Origin: JBBRYW01 sp038253945
GTDB lineage: Bacteria > Actinomycetota > Thermoleophilia > Gaiellales > Gaiellaceae
Assembly (NCBI GenBank): GCA_038253945.1
Contig: JBBSGR010000007.1
Span: 1-64,000, forward strand
Reading direction: 5' to 3'
DNA length: 64,000 nucleotides
Below the pieces are notes generated by a model that did not search any database, was not told the origin of the DNA, and saw only the letters and a list, made by a program, of their open reading frames with translations. The position numbers and the translations under genes were made by a program. Shown in pieces: positions 1 through 9,275 of the stretch; within the stretch, counting starts at the first letter, position 1, and every line of letters begins with the position of its first letter.

Positions 1-1
1 C

Positions 2-73
2 GAGCGGGCCGGCTTCAGCTATCTCCGCCCCAAAGGCACGAGGAACTGCGTGATGCGCAGGGTTGTGCCGTGA
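2..73 (+). CDS. possible 3' end of an unknown gene
   Basis: An open frame enters from the left edge and stops with TGA at 71-73, giving about 23 C-terminal residues rich in arginine. No family can be recognised from so short a piece, and the frame may be chance. The following bases up to the sigma factor stop at 193 show no gene or clear terminator. Confidence 0.25.
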   Translation, partial: ERAGFSYLRPKGTRNCVMRRVVP

Positions 74-192
74 GACCTACGTTTGCGGGATGCGGGCCTC
101 GTCGAGCGACAACGACTCGTCGGGTTCGAGCCGATTCCAAACCACAAGCCATACCCGCAGCTCATCCTCCCGCTGCGCCCCGCCAGGCCTCG

Positions 193-1290
<1,098 letters not shown>

Positions 1291-1438
1291 GCCTGGCCTC
1301 TCCTCGTGTTGGGGGACGTTGATCAAGCTACGGAGGGCTGATCGCCCGGAAACACGTGCGGAACGGCTGCGGCGGTGCCGTCCACCTCTTCAAGCGCGCC
1401 GGATGTTACACGCAGGTGAGCATTCTGTGAGCAAATTC

Positions 1439-2320
1439 TTAGGACGCCTCGACGCACCCGACAACCTCGCCGCGGCTATTCGAAACCGGCTTGCGCCCGA
1501 AGCTCTCGAGCTCGACGCCGAGCCGCCCACAAAAGCGCGCGAGCGCCGGCTCCAGTGCCCGGGCATTGCCGTCCTCGACCTTGACGCCGATCCCGAGGCC
1601 AGCGTCGGTTCGGGCGCAGAGGAGGCCTTCGGCTCCGCCCTTCGCTATCCACCCCGGAAGCGTCTGCATCAGCCGTGTGTCGGATGCGCCCTCGCCCCGA
1701 ATCAGCAGCGGGTGAGCGCGCATCGCAGCGATGACGCGCGCGCCGCCGTCGAGCTCGCCGAGGCGCGAGAACGCATTGGCGATGCTCTCGAGCGCGAGAG
1801 CGAACGTCACGACCCCGCAGCCGTCGACTGCACATCCGATTCGCTCGGCGGGCAAGCTTGCGGCGGCCGCCAACTCGGTGAGCATCGCGCGCTGGGCCGG
1901 GTGGTCCGACAGGCGGTAGCCCTCGGTCGGCCAGTTCCTTGCGGCGCAGAGCGCGAGCATGCCGGCGTGCTTGCCGGAGCAGTTGTGCTTGATGCGCGCG
2001 GGCGGTACGCCGGCCGGTCCGCACTCGAGCTCGCTCTCGCGCGCGTGCGCCTTGGCTAGCAGGCTGCGCACAGCCTCGAGCTGAGCGGCATCAGCCAGGT
2101 GCGAGGCGGACGCGATCGCGACGTCGCGATCCGAGAGATCGTCGCGTGACCGAACGAGCGGGAGCGCCTGCAGCGGCTTTGCGGAGGAGCGCATGAACGT
2201 GATCAGGTGCGGATCGCCTGCCGAGGCGACGATCTGCCCGCCATCGACCGCGACGGCGTGGACGCGGTGGACGGATTCCACGGTCTCGCCGCGGCGGACG
2301 GTTACCCTGATCGGCTCCAC
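1439..2320 (-). CDS. L-asparaginase (asparaginase II-type family)
   Basis: Hydrolyses L-asparagine to aspartate and ammonia; probably cytosolic because no signal peptide is seen. The 293 residues carry the hallmarks of the family named after Rhizobium AnsA-like enzymes: FMRSSAKPLQALPLV near residue 45, ASASHLAD, HNCSGKHAGML near residue 112 and VDGCGVVTFAL. The GTG at 2320 is supported by a TAGATT -10 box at 2328-2333, 7 nt upstream, which would give a leaderless mRNA. The gene is divergent from the glycosylase gene, with only 24 bp between their start codons, so the two promoters must overlap the genes or each other. Confidence 0.85.
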   Translation of the reverse strand: MEPIRVTVRRGETVESVHRVHAVAVDGGQIVASAGDPHLITFMRSSAKPLQALPLVRSRDDLSDRDVAIASASHLADAAQLEAVRSLLAKAHARESELECGPAGVPPARIKHNCSGKHAGMLALCAARNWPTEGYRLSDHPAQRAMLTELAAAASLPAERIGCAVDGCGVVTFALALESIANAFSRLGELDGGARVIAAMRAHPLLIRGEGASDTRLMQTLPGWIAKGGAEGLLCARTDAGLGIGVKVEDGNARALEPALARFCGRLGVELESFGRKPVSNSRGEVVGCVEAS

Positions 2321-2344
2321 GCGCTGGAATCTAGTGGAGCACCA

Positions 2345-3172
2345 ATGCCTGAGCTACCGGAGATGGAGGCACTGCGCCGCTCGCTGGACGAGCCGGTCTC
2401 GGTCTCCCCGATCGAACGAGCCGGGCCGGCCCATGTGGCGACCCTCAAGACCTACGATCCGCCGCTTCGCGAGCTCGAGGGCCGCCGCTTCGCCGGTGTC
2501 CGGCGGCGTGCGAAACGGCTGCTCTTTCCGACTGCCGACGGCGAGTTGACCCTGCTCGTGCACGTCATGGCCGCCGGCTGGATGCGATATCTACGACCAG
2601 GCGAGGCAGGGCCGAAGAATCCAGCCTTGCGCATTCAATTCGAGGGCGGAGCTCAGCTCGTCCTGACCGAGCGCGGATCGAAGAAGCGTGCGGGGGTCTG
2701 GCTCTTGACGCCCGAGGCGGCCGTGGCGGAGCTCGACCACCTCGGCCCCGATGCGCTCGAGCTCGACGCTGACCGCCTCGCGGAGATCCTGGCCGGCGAG
2801 TCCCGCCGCCTGCATGCCCACCTGCGCGACCAGAGGGTGATCGGCGGCATTGGGCGCGCATGGGCAAACGAGATCCTCCATGCGGCGAAGCTGTCACCCT
2901 TCGCCCTGTCGCGTGAGCTGGAGACGTCCGGCGTGGAGCGGCTGGCCGGGGCGATTCACGCCGAGCTGGCGCGCGGGCTGGAGCTGCGGGAACGGGGCGC
3001 GGACAACAAGCGAACGTACCGAATCCATGGGAAGCTGGGCCAGCCCTGCCACGTCTGCGGGGCGTCGATCGCTCAGGTCGACTTCGACGAGCACACGGTC
3101 TTCTACTGCCCGGTGTGCCAGACGGGCGGCCGGGTACTGAAAGACCGGCGCCTGTCGCGACTGCTTCGCTAG
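2345..3172 (+). CDS. Fpg/Nei-family DNA glycosylase
   Basis: Base-excision repair enzyme that removes oxidised bases and nicks the abasic site. The N-terminus is MPELPEMEALRR; Pro2 is the Schiff-base nucleophile and Glu3 the general acid of the family. A helix-two-turn-helix follows (QRVIGGIGRAWANEILHAAK), then a C-terminal zinc finger with two CxxC pairs (CHVCG, YCPVCQ) and the terminal LKDRRLSRLLR. A GTGGAG Shine-Dalgarno precedes ATG 2345. At 275 residues it is full length. Whether it prefers 8-oxoguanine (Fpg) or oxidised pyrimidines (Nei) cannot be settled by eye. Confidence 0.88.
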   Translation: MPELPEMEALRRSLDEPVSVSPIERAGPAHVATLKTYDPPLRELEGRRFAGVRRRAKRLLFPTADGELTLLVHVMAAGWMRYLRPGEAGPKNPALRIQFEGGAQLVLTERGSKKRAGVWLLTPEAAVAELDHLGPDALELDADRLAEILAGESRRLHAHLRDQRVIGGIGRAWANEILHAAKLSPFALSRELETSGVERLAGAIHAELARGLELRERGADNKRTYRIHGKLGQPCHVCGASIAQVDFDEHTVFYCPVCQTGGRVLKDRRLSRLLR

Positions 3173-3747
3173 CGGCTCGACTGGCTCGGGGACCTGCTCC
3201 CGGCGAACGAGACCACGAAGGCGGTGTCTCGGAGCACTGTCGACCCGCCGAGCGCGGGCACGAGCTTGAAGGCGACCGCCGCGCCGAGGTCGCGCATCTC
3301 CTCTCCGCTCAGCACCAACGCCGCGCTCGCGGTCACGGGCTCGATCTCGACATCGTTGCCGGAGGCGCGGAGCACGATGCGGTCGAGACCGCCGTGGCGC
3401 AGCGCGCAGTGGGCGAAGGCGACGATCGCATGAGTCGCGCGCTCCGCGTCGACGACGACGACGCCGCCCTCGCCGTCGGTCTCAGCCTGCCCGCTCAGCC
3501 GCGCTGCCGCCGAGCGAGCCAGCTCGAGAGTGTCGCTCTCGTCCCGCTCGGGATTCAGGCCGCCCGACTCGATCCGCGCGGCCAGCCAGAGCTCATCGAT
3601 CGTCTCCGCCATCTGCGCGGAGGCGGCCGCGATCAGCTCGACGTAGCGCTCGGTCGGCTGATGTCGCGCCGCGAACCGGGGGATCGTGCGCGCGAAGCCG
3701 TGGATGGTCGCGAGCGGGGTCCTCAGGTCATGGCACGCCAGCGCCAC
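3169..3747 (-). CDS. degenerate histidine-kinase-like protein (HisKA plus remnant ATPase fold)
   Basis: The start is close to an H-box, ACHDLRTPLATIHGFART, typical of the dimerisation/phosphoacceptor domain of sensor kinases. A second half follows in which the usual N-box asparagine and glycine-rich lid are hard to find; only a weak G2-like DLGAAVAFKLVPALGGS remains. No sensor or membrane segment is present. The GTG at 3747 leaves almost nothing before the H-box and has no Shine-Dalgarno; the same frame stays open upstream into the 3' end of the sodA gene. The stop overlaps the glycosylase stop by 4 nt (convergent). It may be a pseudokinase or a truncated relic; function unknown. Confidence 0.5.
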   Translation of the reverse strand: MALACHDLRTPLATIHGFARTIPRFAARHQPTERYVELIAAASAQMAETIDELWLAARIESGGLNPERDESDTLELARSAAARLSGQAETDGEGGVVVVDAERATHAIVAFAHCALRHGGLDRIVLRASGNDVEIEPVTASAALVLSGEEMRDLGAAVAFKLVPALGGSTVLRDTAFVVSFAGSRSPSQSSR

Positions 3748-3782
3748 GAGTCGGGCGAAGGGCGCGGGGTTTTGCGGCCGAT

Positions 3783-4406
3783 CTATTTCAGCGGGATCTG
3801 ATACTTCGACGCCCAGTCGTTGATCGTCGTCCAGTCCAGGTTGTTCAGAAAGGCGTCGATGTACGAGGCGCGGTCGGTCCCAAAGTCCATGAAGTAGGCG
3901 TGCTCGTAGACGTCGAGTGCCACGAGTGGGGTCGCGTTCCAGATCGGATACGTGTTCTGCGAGTCACCGACGTAGTTGAAGAGCCGGCCCTCGTCCCAGT
4001 CGTAGGCCGTCCAGGCCCAGCCGCGACCCGCCGTGCCGGTCGCCCGGAGATCGGCCCGCCAGTCGGCCGGTGAACCGAAGTCCCGCTTGATCAGGTCGCC
4101 CATGGGTCCGTGCGGCTCCCCGCCGTCTCCTCCGAGATGCTCGAAGTAGACCTCGTGGTTCTTGATCCCTCCGACGGCGAAGCTGAGCTCGACCTTGAGC
4201 GCGCGGAATTCGGAATAGACCTGGTTGGCGGCCGCGAGATCGACCTCGGTGAGCCTGGCGAGAATCTCGTTTCGCTTGTTGACGTAGCCCTCGTAGAGTT
4301 TGTAATGCGCCTCGACAGACTCTCGCGAGATCCCGTCGAGCTCGAAGAGCGCGGGCTTCAGCTCCCGCGCGATGATCTCTTCCTGATTGAAGACGAGCGT
4401 TGCCAC
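3783..4406 (-). CDS. sodA: superoxide dismutase, Fe/Mn family
   Basis: Dismutates superoxide to oxygen and hydrogen peroxide. Metal ligands by family pattern: His34 in EAHYKLYEGYV, His in GIKNHEVYFEHL, and Asp/His in DVYEHAYFMDFG. The usual tryptophan of DxWEHAYY is tyrosine here, as in a divergent subgroup of this family. GTG 4406 is chosen because AAGGAG lies 5 nt upstream; this gives 207 residues, normal for the family. No signal peptide. It follows the cupredoxin-like gene on the same strand, separated by a strong terminator, so its own promoter must lie inside or next to that hairpin. The metal (Fe or Mn) cannot be told from sequence alone. Confidence 0.9.
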   Translation of the reverse strand: MATLVFNQEEIIARELKPALFELDGISRESVEAHYKLYEGYVNKRNEILARLTEVDLAAANQVYSEFRALKVELSFAVGGIKNHEVYFEHLGGDGGEPHGPMGDLIKRDFGSPADWRADLRATGTAGRGWAWTAYDWDEGRLFNYVGDSQNTYPIWNATPLVALDVYEHAYFMDFGTDRASYIDAFLNNLDWTTINDWASKYQIPLK

Positions 4407-4430
4407 ATGAGCTCCTTCTCTCGGCGCAAG

Positions 4431-4467
4431 TAAAACGCGGCGGGTGAGCATACGTCACCCGCCGCGT
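4431..4467 (-). terminator. rho-independent terminator after the cupredoxin-like gene
   Basis: A perfect 13-bp stem (ACGCGGCGGGTGA with its complement, 4435-4467) with a 7-nt loop is followed on the minus strand by a T-rich tail (TTTTACTT). It ends the cupredoxin-like transcript before sodA. The loop contains TATGCT, so a sodA promoter could be embedded in it. Confidence 0.75.
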
Positions 4468-4487
4468 GAGAGTCGGAGTGTCGGGCG

Positions 4488-5354
4488 CTACTTGACCCGC
4501 GCCGTCTGTGTGCCGCTTGCCGACTCCGTATAGCCAGGGCCGCTGGACGTGGCCGGCATAAAGACCCGGTAGGTCGAGACGCCCTTGCGGCGGGGAACGC
4601 GGAAGAGCTTCCCGTCCAGCTGCCCGAGTGTCAGCCGCTGCACGATTATCCACTCGCCGAAGATCGTGCGGCGCTGGAGGTAGACGGTCTGTCCGGCGAA
4701 CGAGTGCGCACCGTAGACCTTCGTGTAGAGCCAGTGGCCGTTTCTGCTCGGAAGCAGCGAGATCTTCGGGCGTACCTGCACGGTGACGGGCTGGCTCGCC
4801 GCCGCCTTCGCCTTCACCTGGTACGTCGTCTGCATCGCCGGCTTGGTGACGTAGTCGTAGACGCCGCCCGTCGTCGTCACCACGACGGCGAGCTGACCGA
4901 ACGACGCCTGGCCGTACGGCTGCTGCCAGATCGTGACCTGCTCGCCGCTCTTCTTACTCGAGACGATGCCCGAGACGTGGATCTCGACCCCGTAGGCGAC
5001 GAGCGGAGCGGAGACGCCGATCGAGACCGAGGGAGGCGCGCCCTTGACCGTGACCACGCCTTTCTCCGCCGGCTGGAGTGCGTCGCGGTAGTGGTACGTG
5101 CCCGCGGCGTCGAACTTGAAGGAGAAGCTCTTTCCGGCAGCGAGGATCGCGGAGACGAACGCGCCCCGGTCCGAGACAACCTGGTGATTCGCCGTGTCGC
5201 GGTTCGTCCAGACGACCGTGTCGCCTGCGTTCACCGTCAAGGTCACGGGCGAGAACCCGCTCTTCACGATCTTGACGTCCTTTGTGGCGGCCACGGCCGG
5301 CGCTGTGCCCACCAGGGCGCAGAGAGCGGTCGCAACCACAAGCAGCTTGCGCAT
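4488..5354 (-). CDS. secreted cupredoxin-fold protein lacking type-1 copper ligands
   Basis: Residues 1-22 form a signal peptide ending AVAA. Residues about 25-105 match the plastocyanin/amicyanin fold (SGFSPVTLTVNAGDTVVWTN, NHQVVSDRG, FDAAGTYHYRD). In type-1 copper proteins the last loop supplies Cys, His and Met with amicyanin spacing; here those places hold Asp91, Gln94 and Glu97, and only the first histidine (His57) remains. It therefore probably does not bind copper as an electron carrier. The remaining 180 residues look like two Ig-like beta domains, suggesting a surface or matrix role. It is transcribed towards sodA but ends in its own terminator. Confidence 0.7.
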   Translation of the reverse strand: MRKLLVVATALCALVGTAPAVAATKDVKIVKSGFSPVTLTVNAGDTVVWTNRDTANHQVVSDRGAFVSAILAAGKSFSFKFDAAGTYHYRDALQPAEKGVVTVKGAPPSVSIGVSAPLVAYGVEIHVSGIVSSKKSGEQVTIWQQPYGQASFGQLAVVVTTTGGVYDYVTKPAMQTTYQVKAKAAASQPVTVQVRPKISLLPSRNGHWLYTKVYGAHSFAGQTVYLQRRTIFGEWIIVQRLTLGQLDGKLFRVPRRKGVSTYRVFMPATSSGPGYTESASGTQTARVK

Positions 5355-5387
5355 CTGACTAGACCCCCTACCTTCGTTTCCAATTCG

Positions 5388-5399
5388 GACGCATGCGTC
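5388..5399. promoter_or_regulatory. 12-bp perfect palindrome between divergent genes
   Basis: GACGCATGCGTC lies 34 bp upstream of the cupredoxin-like start and about 130 bp upstream of the ECF sigma start. It could be an operator for one or both genes. A 12-bp palindrome alone is weak evidence. Confidence 0.3.
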
Positions 5400-5526
5400 G
5401 GGGCGAAGTTGACCTGGTTCGTGCGGTCTTACACGACCTTTACGTGCTCATTCGGCCCAGTCGCCGCGTTCCCTCCACCACGGCCGCGTCGAATCCGAAC
5501 CGGCAAGGATTCCGTAGCTTCTATTG

Positions 5527-6138
5527 ATGGACGCTGCGCTGCAACTCGAGCCTACCTTGCCGTTTCGCCCGCGATCGGCAAGATTGACCTCCGTGGCGGC
5601 CGGCGAGCTCACCGACGGGGAACTGATCGAGCGGGTGGGGTCCGGTGACGACGGCGCCTTCGACACCCTCTACCGGCGCTACGCGCGGCCGGTCTTCGCT
5701 CTGGCGCTTCGGCGGCTCGGCGACCGCGGCCGCGCCGAGGACGCGGTTCAGGAGACGTTCGCCTCGATCTGGCGCTCGGCGCGCACCTATCACGCGGAAC
5801 GAGGGCCAGGGGCTCCATGGCTCTACGCGGTCGCACGCAACGCAATCGTCGACCGCAGCCGGGTGCGGTCGGAGCCGCCGACCGAGCCCGTGGACCGCCC
5901 CTCGCTCGAGGCGGGCCCCGAGGAACGAGCCGAGCGGGAATGGGCGGCGTGGCAGATCCACCGCGCGTTCGAGGAGCTTCCGGTGAGCGAGCGCTCGGTC
6001 CTCGAGCTTGCATACTGGGGTGAGATGTCCCAGAGCGAAGTGGCGGCGTTCCTGAACATCCCGCTCGGCACGGTCAAGACTCGGACGCGGAGCGGGCTCT
6101 CCCGGCTTGCAACCCTGTTGGAAGAGGAGCTCTCGTGA
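5527..6138 (+). CDS. ECF-type RNA polymerase sigma factor
   Basis: Alternative sigma factor of the extracytoplasmic-function class. Region 2 runs from LTDGELIERVGSGDDGAFDTLYRRY through DAVQETFASIWRSA; region 4 contains LPVSERSVLELAYWGEMSQSEVA and the recognition helix NIPLGTVKTRTRSGL. Length 203 residues. ATG 5527 is chosen because a TAGCTT -10 box (5515-5520) lies 6 nt upstream, implying a leaderless message; no Shine-Dalgarno is seen. Its stop overlaps the start of the next gene (GTGA), a membrane protein that is probably its anti-sigma factor. The signal it answers to is not evident. Confidence 0.88.
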   Translation: MDAALQLEPTLPFRPRSARLTSVAAGELTDGELIERVGSGDDGAFDTLYRRYARPVFALALRRLGDRGRAEDAVQETFASIWRSARTYHAERGPGAPWLYAVARNAIVDRSRVRSEPPTEPVDRPSLEAGPEERAEREWAAWQIHRAFEELPVSERSVLELAYWGEMSQSEVAAFLNIPLGTVKTRTRSGLSRLATLLEEELS

Positions 6139-6770
6139 GCCCGGCCCCAGACTTCCGCGATCTGATCGGCGACGACCTCCCCGCCGACGAGCTCGCCCGG
6201 CTCCGCCGGGTCCACGATTTGCTCGTCGCGGCCGGTCCGCCCCCGGATCTCTCGCCGAGTCTCGCCACGACGCCGAGCCCACCGAGCGCCACTATCACGA
6301 GCCTGCTCTCGAAGCGGCGCCGGCGGGTGGCGTATCTGTTGGTCGCGGCCGTCGCGGCTGCCACGTTCGGGGGTGGGTACCTGGTCGGGGCAGGCGGAAA
6401 CGACCGCGCAGGCAGCCGGGAGGCGTTCAGCACTCAACGGGTCGTACGCTTGGGCGGTAACCCGGCTCTTCGGGAGGCGACGGTCGTCGTCCGCGTCGGC
6501 AAGCGCAACGAGACCGGGAACCTCTCGATGCTCGTCACCGTCGAGGGACTCCGCCACCTGCCCAAGAACAACTACTACACCCTGTTCATGACGAGGCACG
6601 GCAAGCGGCTCGTCGTGTGCGGCAGCTTCAACGTCGACGGCGGAAACAAGCAGACGACCGTCCGCCTGACGGTCGGTTACAGCCTCGACGGCTTCGACGG
6701 CTTCGCCCTGACGCAGTACCAGCATCGAGGTCACAAGGAGCGTCAGCTGCTGACCGGCAGCCTCGCGTAG
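6135..6770 (+). CDS. membrane-anchored anti-sigma factor (putative)
   Basis: Overlaps the ECF sigma stop by 4 nt, the usual arrangement for a cognate anti-sigma. A cytoplasmic N-terminal part of about 60 residues is followed by RRRRVAYLLVAAVAAATFGGGYLVGAGG, a single membrane segment (described by position, residues about 60-85), and an extracytoplasmic beta-rich domain of about 125 residues resembling the C-terminal domain of RskA-like anti-sigmas. The N-terminal part lacks the HxxxCxxC motif of zinc anti-sigma factors, so it is a non-zinc type or very divergent. Role inferred from context and topology. Confidence 0.6.
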   Translation: MSPAPDFRDLIGDDLPADELARLRRVHDLLVAAGPPPDLSPSLATTPSPPSATITSLLSKRRRRVAYLLVAAVAAATFGGGYLVGAGGNDRAGSREAFSTQRVVRLGGNPALREATVVVRVGKRNETGNLSMLVTVEGLRHLPKNNYYTLFMTRHGKRLVVCGSFNVDGGNKQTTVRLTVGYSLDGFDGFALTQYQHRGHKERQLLTGSLA

Positions 6771-6782
6771 TGGGGGACTGGA

Positions 6783-7487
6783 TCATGGCGCGACGCGCCC
6801 GCTCGCGACGAAGGCGGCGTGCGTCACGGGCATCAAGCGCTCCAGGAACGTCTCCGCGGCGGCCGCGTACTGCCTGATCTCGTACTGGGCGGACTCGTGG
6901 TTTCGAAGCGAGCAGAAGTGCATGAGACTCCGTGGATTGCAGCTCCAGAAGTACTTCGTGTACGTGGAGAGCGGCAGCACGGCCCGCGCCACTTCCTTCG
7001 CGATGCCCTGCTCGAGCAGGCGCTCGTACGCCTGGAACGCTCGCGTCGCATTCTGCTCGATCTCGTGCTGCGCGGAGGCACGGGTCGCCTCGTCGACCGG
7101 CTCGAAGCTGTAGGCCCCGGGCTTTCCGACCTGGCTGCGCACGAAGTCCGGCAGGTAGAACTCGGGCTCGATCCGGGAGTACCGGCCCGACCATTCGTTG
7201 TACGAGTGTCCTGCCCGGTGGCGGTGGTGCTCCCGCACGACGAAGAGAGGCGCCTTGACGATGAAACGAAAGTAGCCGTGCTCGAAAGGGCTCCCGTGCC
7301 GATCGCGCATGAGAAAGCGAATGAGGCCTGCGTCCCGGTCGGTGAGATCGTCCGAGGCCTGGTTGAACGAGACCCGCGCGCCATTGACGACGGCGAGGTC
7401 CGAGGCGAGCGCCGCGTCAAGGGCGACGAAGCCGTGATCGAGGACGGGCGTGACTTTCTCGGCTAGGACTTCCGGCGTGACGGCCAC
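6783..7487 (-). CDS. thyX: flavin-dependent thymidylate synthase
   Basis: Makes dTMP from dUMP using methylenetetrahydrofolate and FADH2. The ThyX signature RHRxxxSxNExSxR is present as HRHRAGHSYNEWSGR near residue 90, and the C-terminal half has LPLSTYTKYFWSCNPRSL followed by the conserved arginine region. Length 234 residues, normal. It is convergent with the anti-sigma gene, 12 bp apart. Its start lies 25 bp from the start of the divergent DUF72 gene. No ThyA is seen in the window. Confidence 0.93.
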   Translation of the reverse strand: MAVTPEVLAEKVTPVLDHGFVALDAALASDLAVVNGARVSFNQASDDLTDRDAGLIRFLMRDRHGSPFEHGYFRFIVKAPLFVVREHHRHRAGHSYNEWSGRYSRIEPEFYLPDFVRSQVGKPGAYSFEPVDEATRASAQHEIEQNATRAFQAYERLLEQGIAKEVARAVLPLSTYTKYFWSCNPRSLMHFCSLRNHESAQYEIRQYAAAAETFLERLMPVTHAAFVASGRVAP

Positions 7488-7512
7488 GCAGCGAGTCTAG
7501 AGGGACGGGGTG

Positions 7513-8184
7513 ATGGCAGGCTCCGGCCGACTCTTCGCCGGCACCTCGGGCTTCTCGTACCCGAGCTGGAAGCCCGATTTCTATCCGGCTTCCGCGAAGC
7601 CCGCCGACTTTCTCCGCGTCTATGCCGACCGGCTCCCGGCGGTCGAGCTGAACAACAGCTTCTATCGGCTGCCTTCCCAGCAGCTGTTCGAGCGCTGGGC
7701 GGCCGCCACACCCCTCGGGTTTCGCTTCGCGGTCAAGCTGCCCAGGTCGATCTCGCTCTTCGGCCGTCTCGATCAGGTCGGAACCTTCTGCGAGCGTGCC
7801 GGGACGCTCGGTGGCCGACTCGGTCCCGTCATCGCGCGGCTCGCCGACGGTCGGCCGCGCGACGACGGGTTCCTGAGGCTCCTGCTCGACTCGCTGGCGC
7901 CCGGCGCTCAGCTGGCGCTCGACGCGCGGGATCCGTCGTGGGCCGGGGCGGACCGGATGCTCGAAGGGGCGGGCGCGGTGCGCGTCAACAGGCTCGAAGG
8001 CGACGCTTCCTTCCGGTACCTGCGGCTCCGCGACCCACCCTACGACGACGGGGCGCTCGACCGAGTGGCTGTGGAGCTGGAGCCGATCCTCGCGGGCGGA
8101 ATCGACGTCTTCTGCTTCTTCAAGCACGAGGACGAGCCGACGGCTCCCCGCTACGCTGCCCGGCTGCTCGAGCTGGTCGGTTGA
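7513..8184 (+). CDS. DUF72 (YecE-like) family protein
   Basis: A TIM-barrel-like family of unknown biochemical role. Family marks: GTSGFSYPSWKPDFYP at the N-terminus, ELNNSFYRLPS near residue 55, FAVKLPRSIS and the C-terminal DVFCFFKHEDEPTAP. The ATG at 7513 follows GAGGGACGGG; a GTG three bases earlier is also possible. Length 223 residues, slightly short of the usual 240-280. No partner gene gives a hint of function. Confidence 0.8.
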   Translation: MAGSGRLFAGTSGFSYPSWKPDFYPASAKPADFLRVYADRLPAVELNNSFYRLPSQQLFERWAAATPLGFRFAVKLPRSISLFGRLDQVGTFCERAGTLGGRLGPVIARLADGRPRDDGFLRLLLDSLAPGAQLALDARDPSWAGADRMLEGAGAVRVNRLEGDASFRYLRLRDPPYDDGALDRVAVELEPILAGGIDVFCFFKHEDEPTAPRYAARLLELVG

Positions 8185-8264
8185 CCGGATTGCCGCGCCC
8201 CGGGCCGCGCTAGCCTGGGAAGCGGCCAAGCCGCGAGCCCCGCGGTGGCGTCCCAGCCCGAACC

Positions 8265-9275
8265 GTGCCGTCGCGATTCCGACACCTGTGGCTCGTCGTC
8301 CTCCTCCTCGCGCTGCTTCTGGTGCGGGGCGCGGCCGCTTACCCGTGGCCGGTCCGGCCTTTCGGGGTCGCTCATCCGGTTCGCGGCAACTTCGGCGACC
8401 CCCGGACCGTCTTCCGGCACGGGGTCCTCGATCCCGAGGGACTCGAGGGCGACGGCGCCTTCTCGTTTCACAACGGCGTGGACATCTCTGCCCCGGCGGG
8501 GACGCCGGTCTACTCGATCTTCTCCGGCAGGACGGTGGTCGTGACGACGTCGCTCGTGGTCGTCGCCTCGCCCAATCACCACGCCTTCCAGTACGTCCAC
8601 CTCGACCCGCTCGTAGTGACGGGACAACAGGTGAAGGCGCAAAGGACGGTCCTCGGCTTCGTCAAGGCGAGTGCCGGACACGTGCATCTGACGGAGCTCG
8701 ATCATGGCCGGCTCGCGAACCCGTTAGCCCGCGGGCATCTGGCCCCGTACTACGACTACACCCGCCCGAAGGTGGCCGATGTTCTCTTCCGCAGCCCGGA
8801 CGGCGAGACGCTCAACCCGGATGGCATCCACGGCTCGGTCGACATCGCCGCCGCCTCGTCCGACCTGCCCTCGGTGCCCGTCCCCGGCAGCTGGAATGGG
8901 CTTCCGGTCGCCCCGGCTCTCCTCGAGTGGTCGCTCACGTCGTTCTCCGGTGCGAAGGTGGTTCCGCTGACGGTCGTCGCCGATTTCAGACGCACGCTTC
9001 CGTTCAACCGTGACTTCTGGAGCATCTATGCACGAGGGACGTACCAGAACAAGCCGCGCTTCGGCAACAAGCAGTACGTCGACATGCCCGGACGCTACGA
9101 GTACCGCCTGACACGCTCCCCCCTCGAGACGCGCCGGCTGCCCGACGGCCTGTACTCGGTGCACGTGAAGGCGGTCGACATCCGTGGAAACGTCGGTTCT
9201 CGCATCCAGGACTTCACCGTGTGCAATGTCGATCCAGTCTCGTGCGGCTCCACGACGCCGCCGCCTCCAGGCTAA
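8265..9275 (+). CDS. secreted LytM/M23-family metallopeptidase
   Basis: An N-terminal hydrophobic signal (LVVLLLALLLVRGAAA) is followed by an M23 domain. The zinc ligands are visible: His69 and Asp73 in HNGVDISAPAGTPVY and His143 in HVHLTE (with His141). So unlike many LytM relatives it may be an active peptidoglycan endopeptidase. A C-terminal beta domain of about 150 residues may bind cell wall. The start is GTG 8265. Its stop codon overlaps that of the convergent aminotransferase gene. A weak TAGCCT box at about 8211 could be its promoter. Confidence 0.75.
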   Translation: MPSRFRHLWLVVLLLALLLVRGAAAYPWPVRPFGVAHPVRGNFGDPRTVFRHGVLDPEGLEGDGAFSFHNGVDISAPAGTPVYSIFSGRTVVVTTSLVVVASPNHHAFQYVHLDPLVVTGQQVKAQRTVLGFVKASAGHVHLTELDHGRLANPLARGHLAPYYDYTRPKVADVLFRSPDGETLNPDGIHGSVDIAAASSDLPSVPVPGSWNGLPVAPALLEWSLTSFSGAKVVPLTVVADFRRTLPFNRDFWSIYARGTYQNKPRFGNKQYVDMPGRYEYRLTRSPLETRRLPDGLYSVHVKAVDIRGNVGSRIQDFTVCNVDPVSCGSTTPPPPG

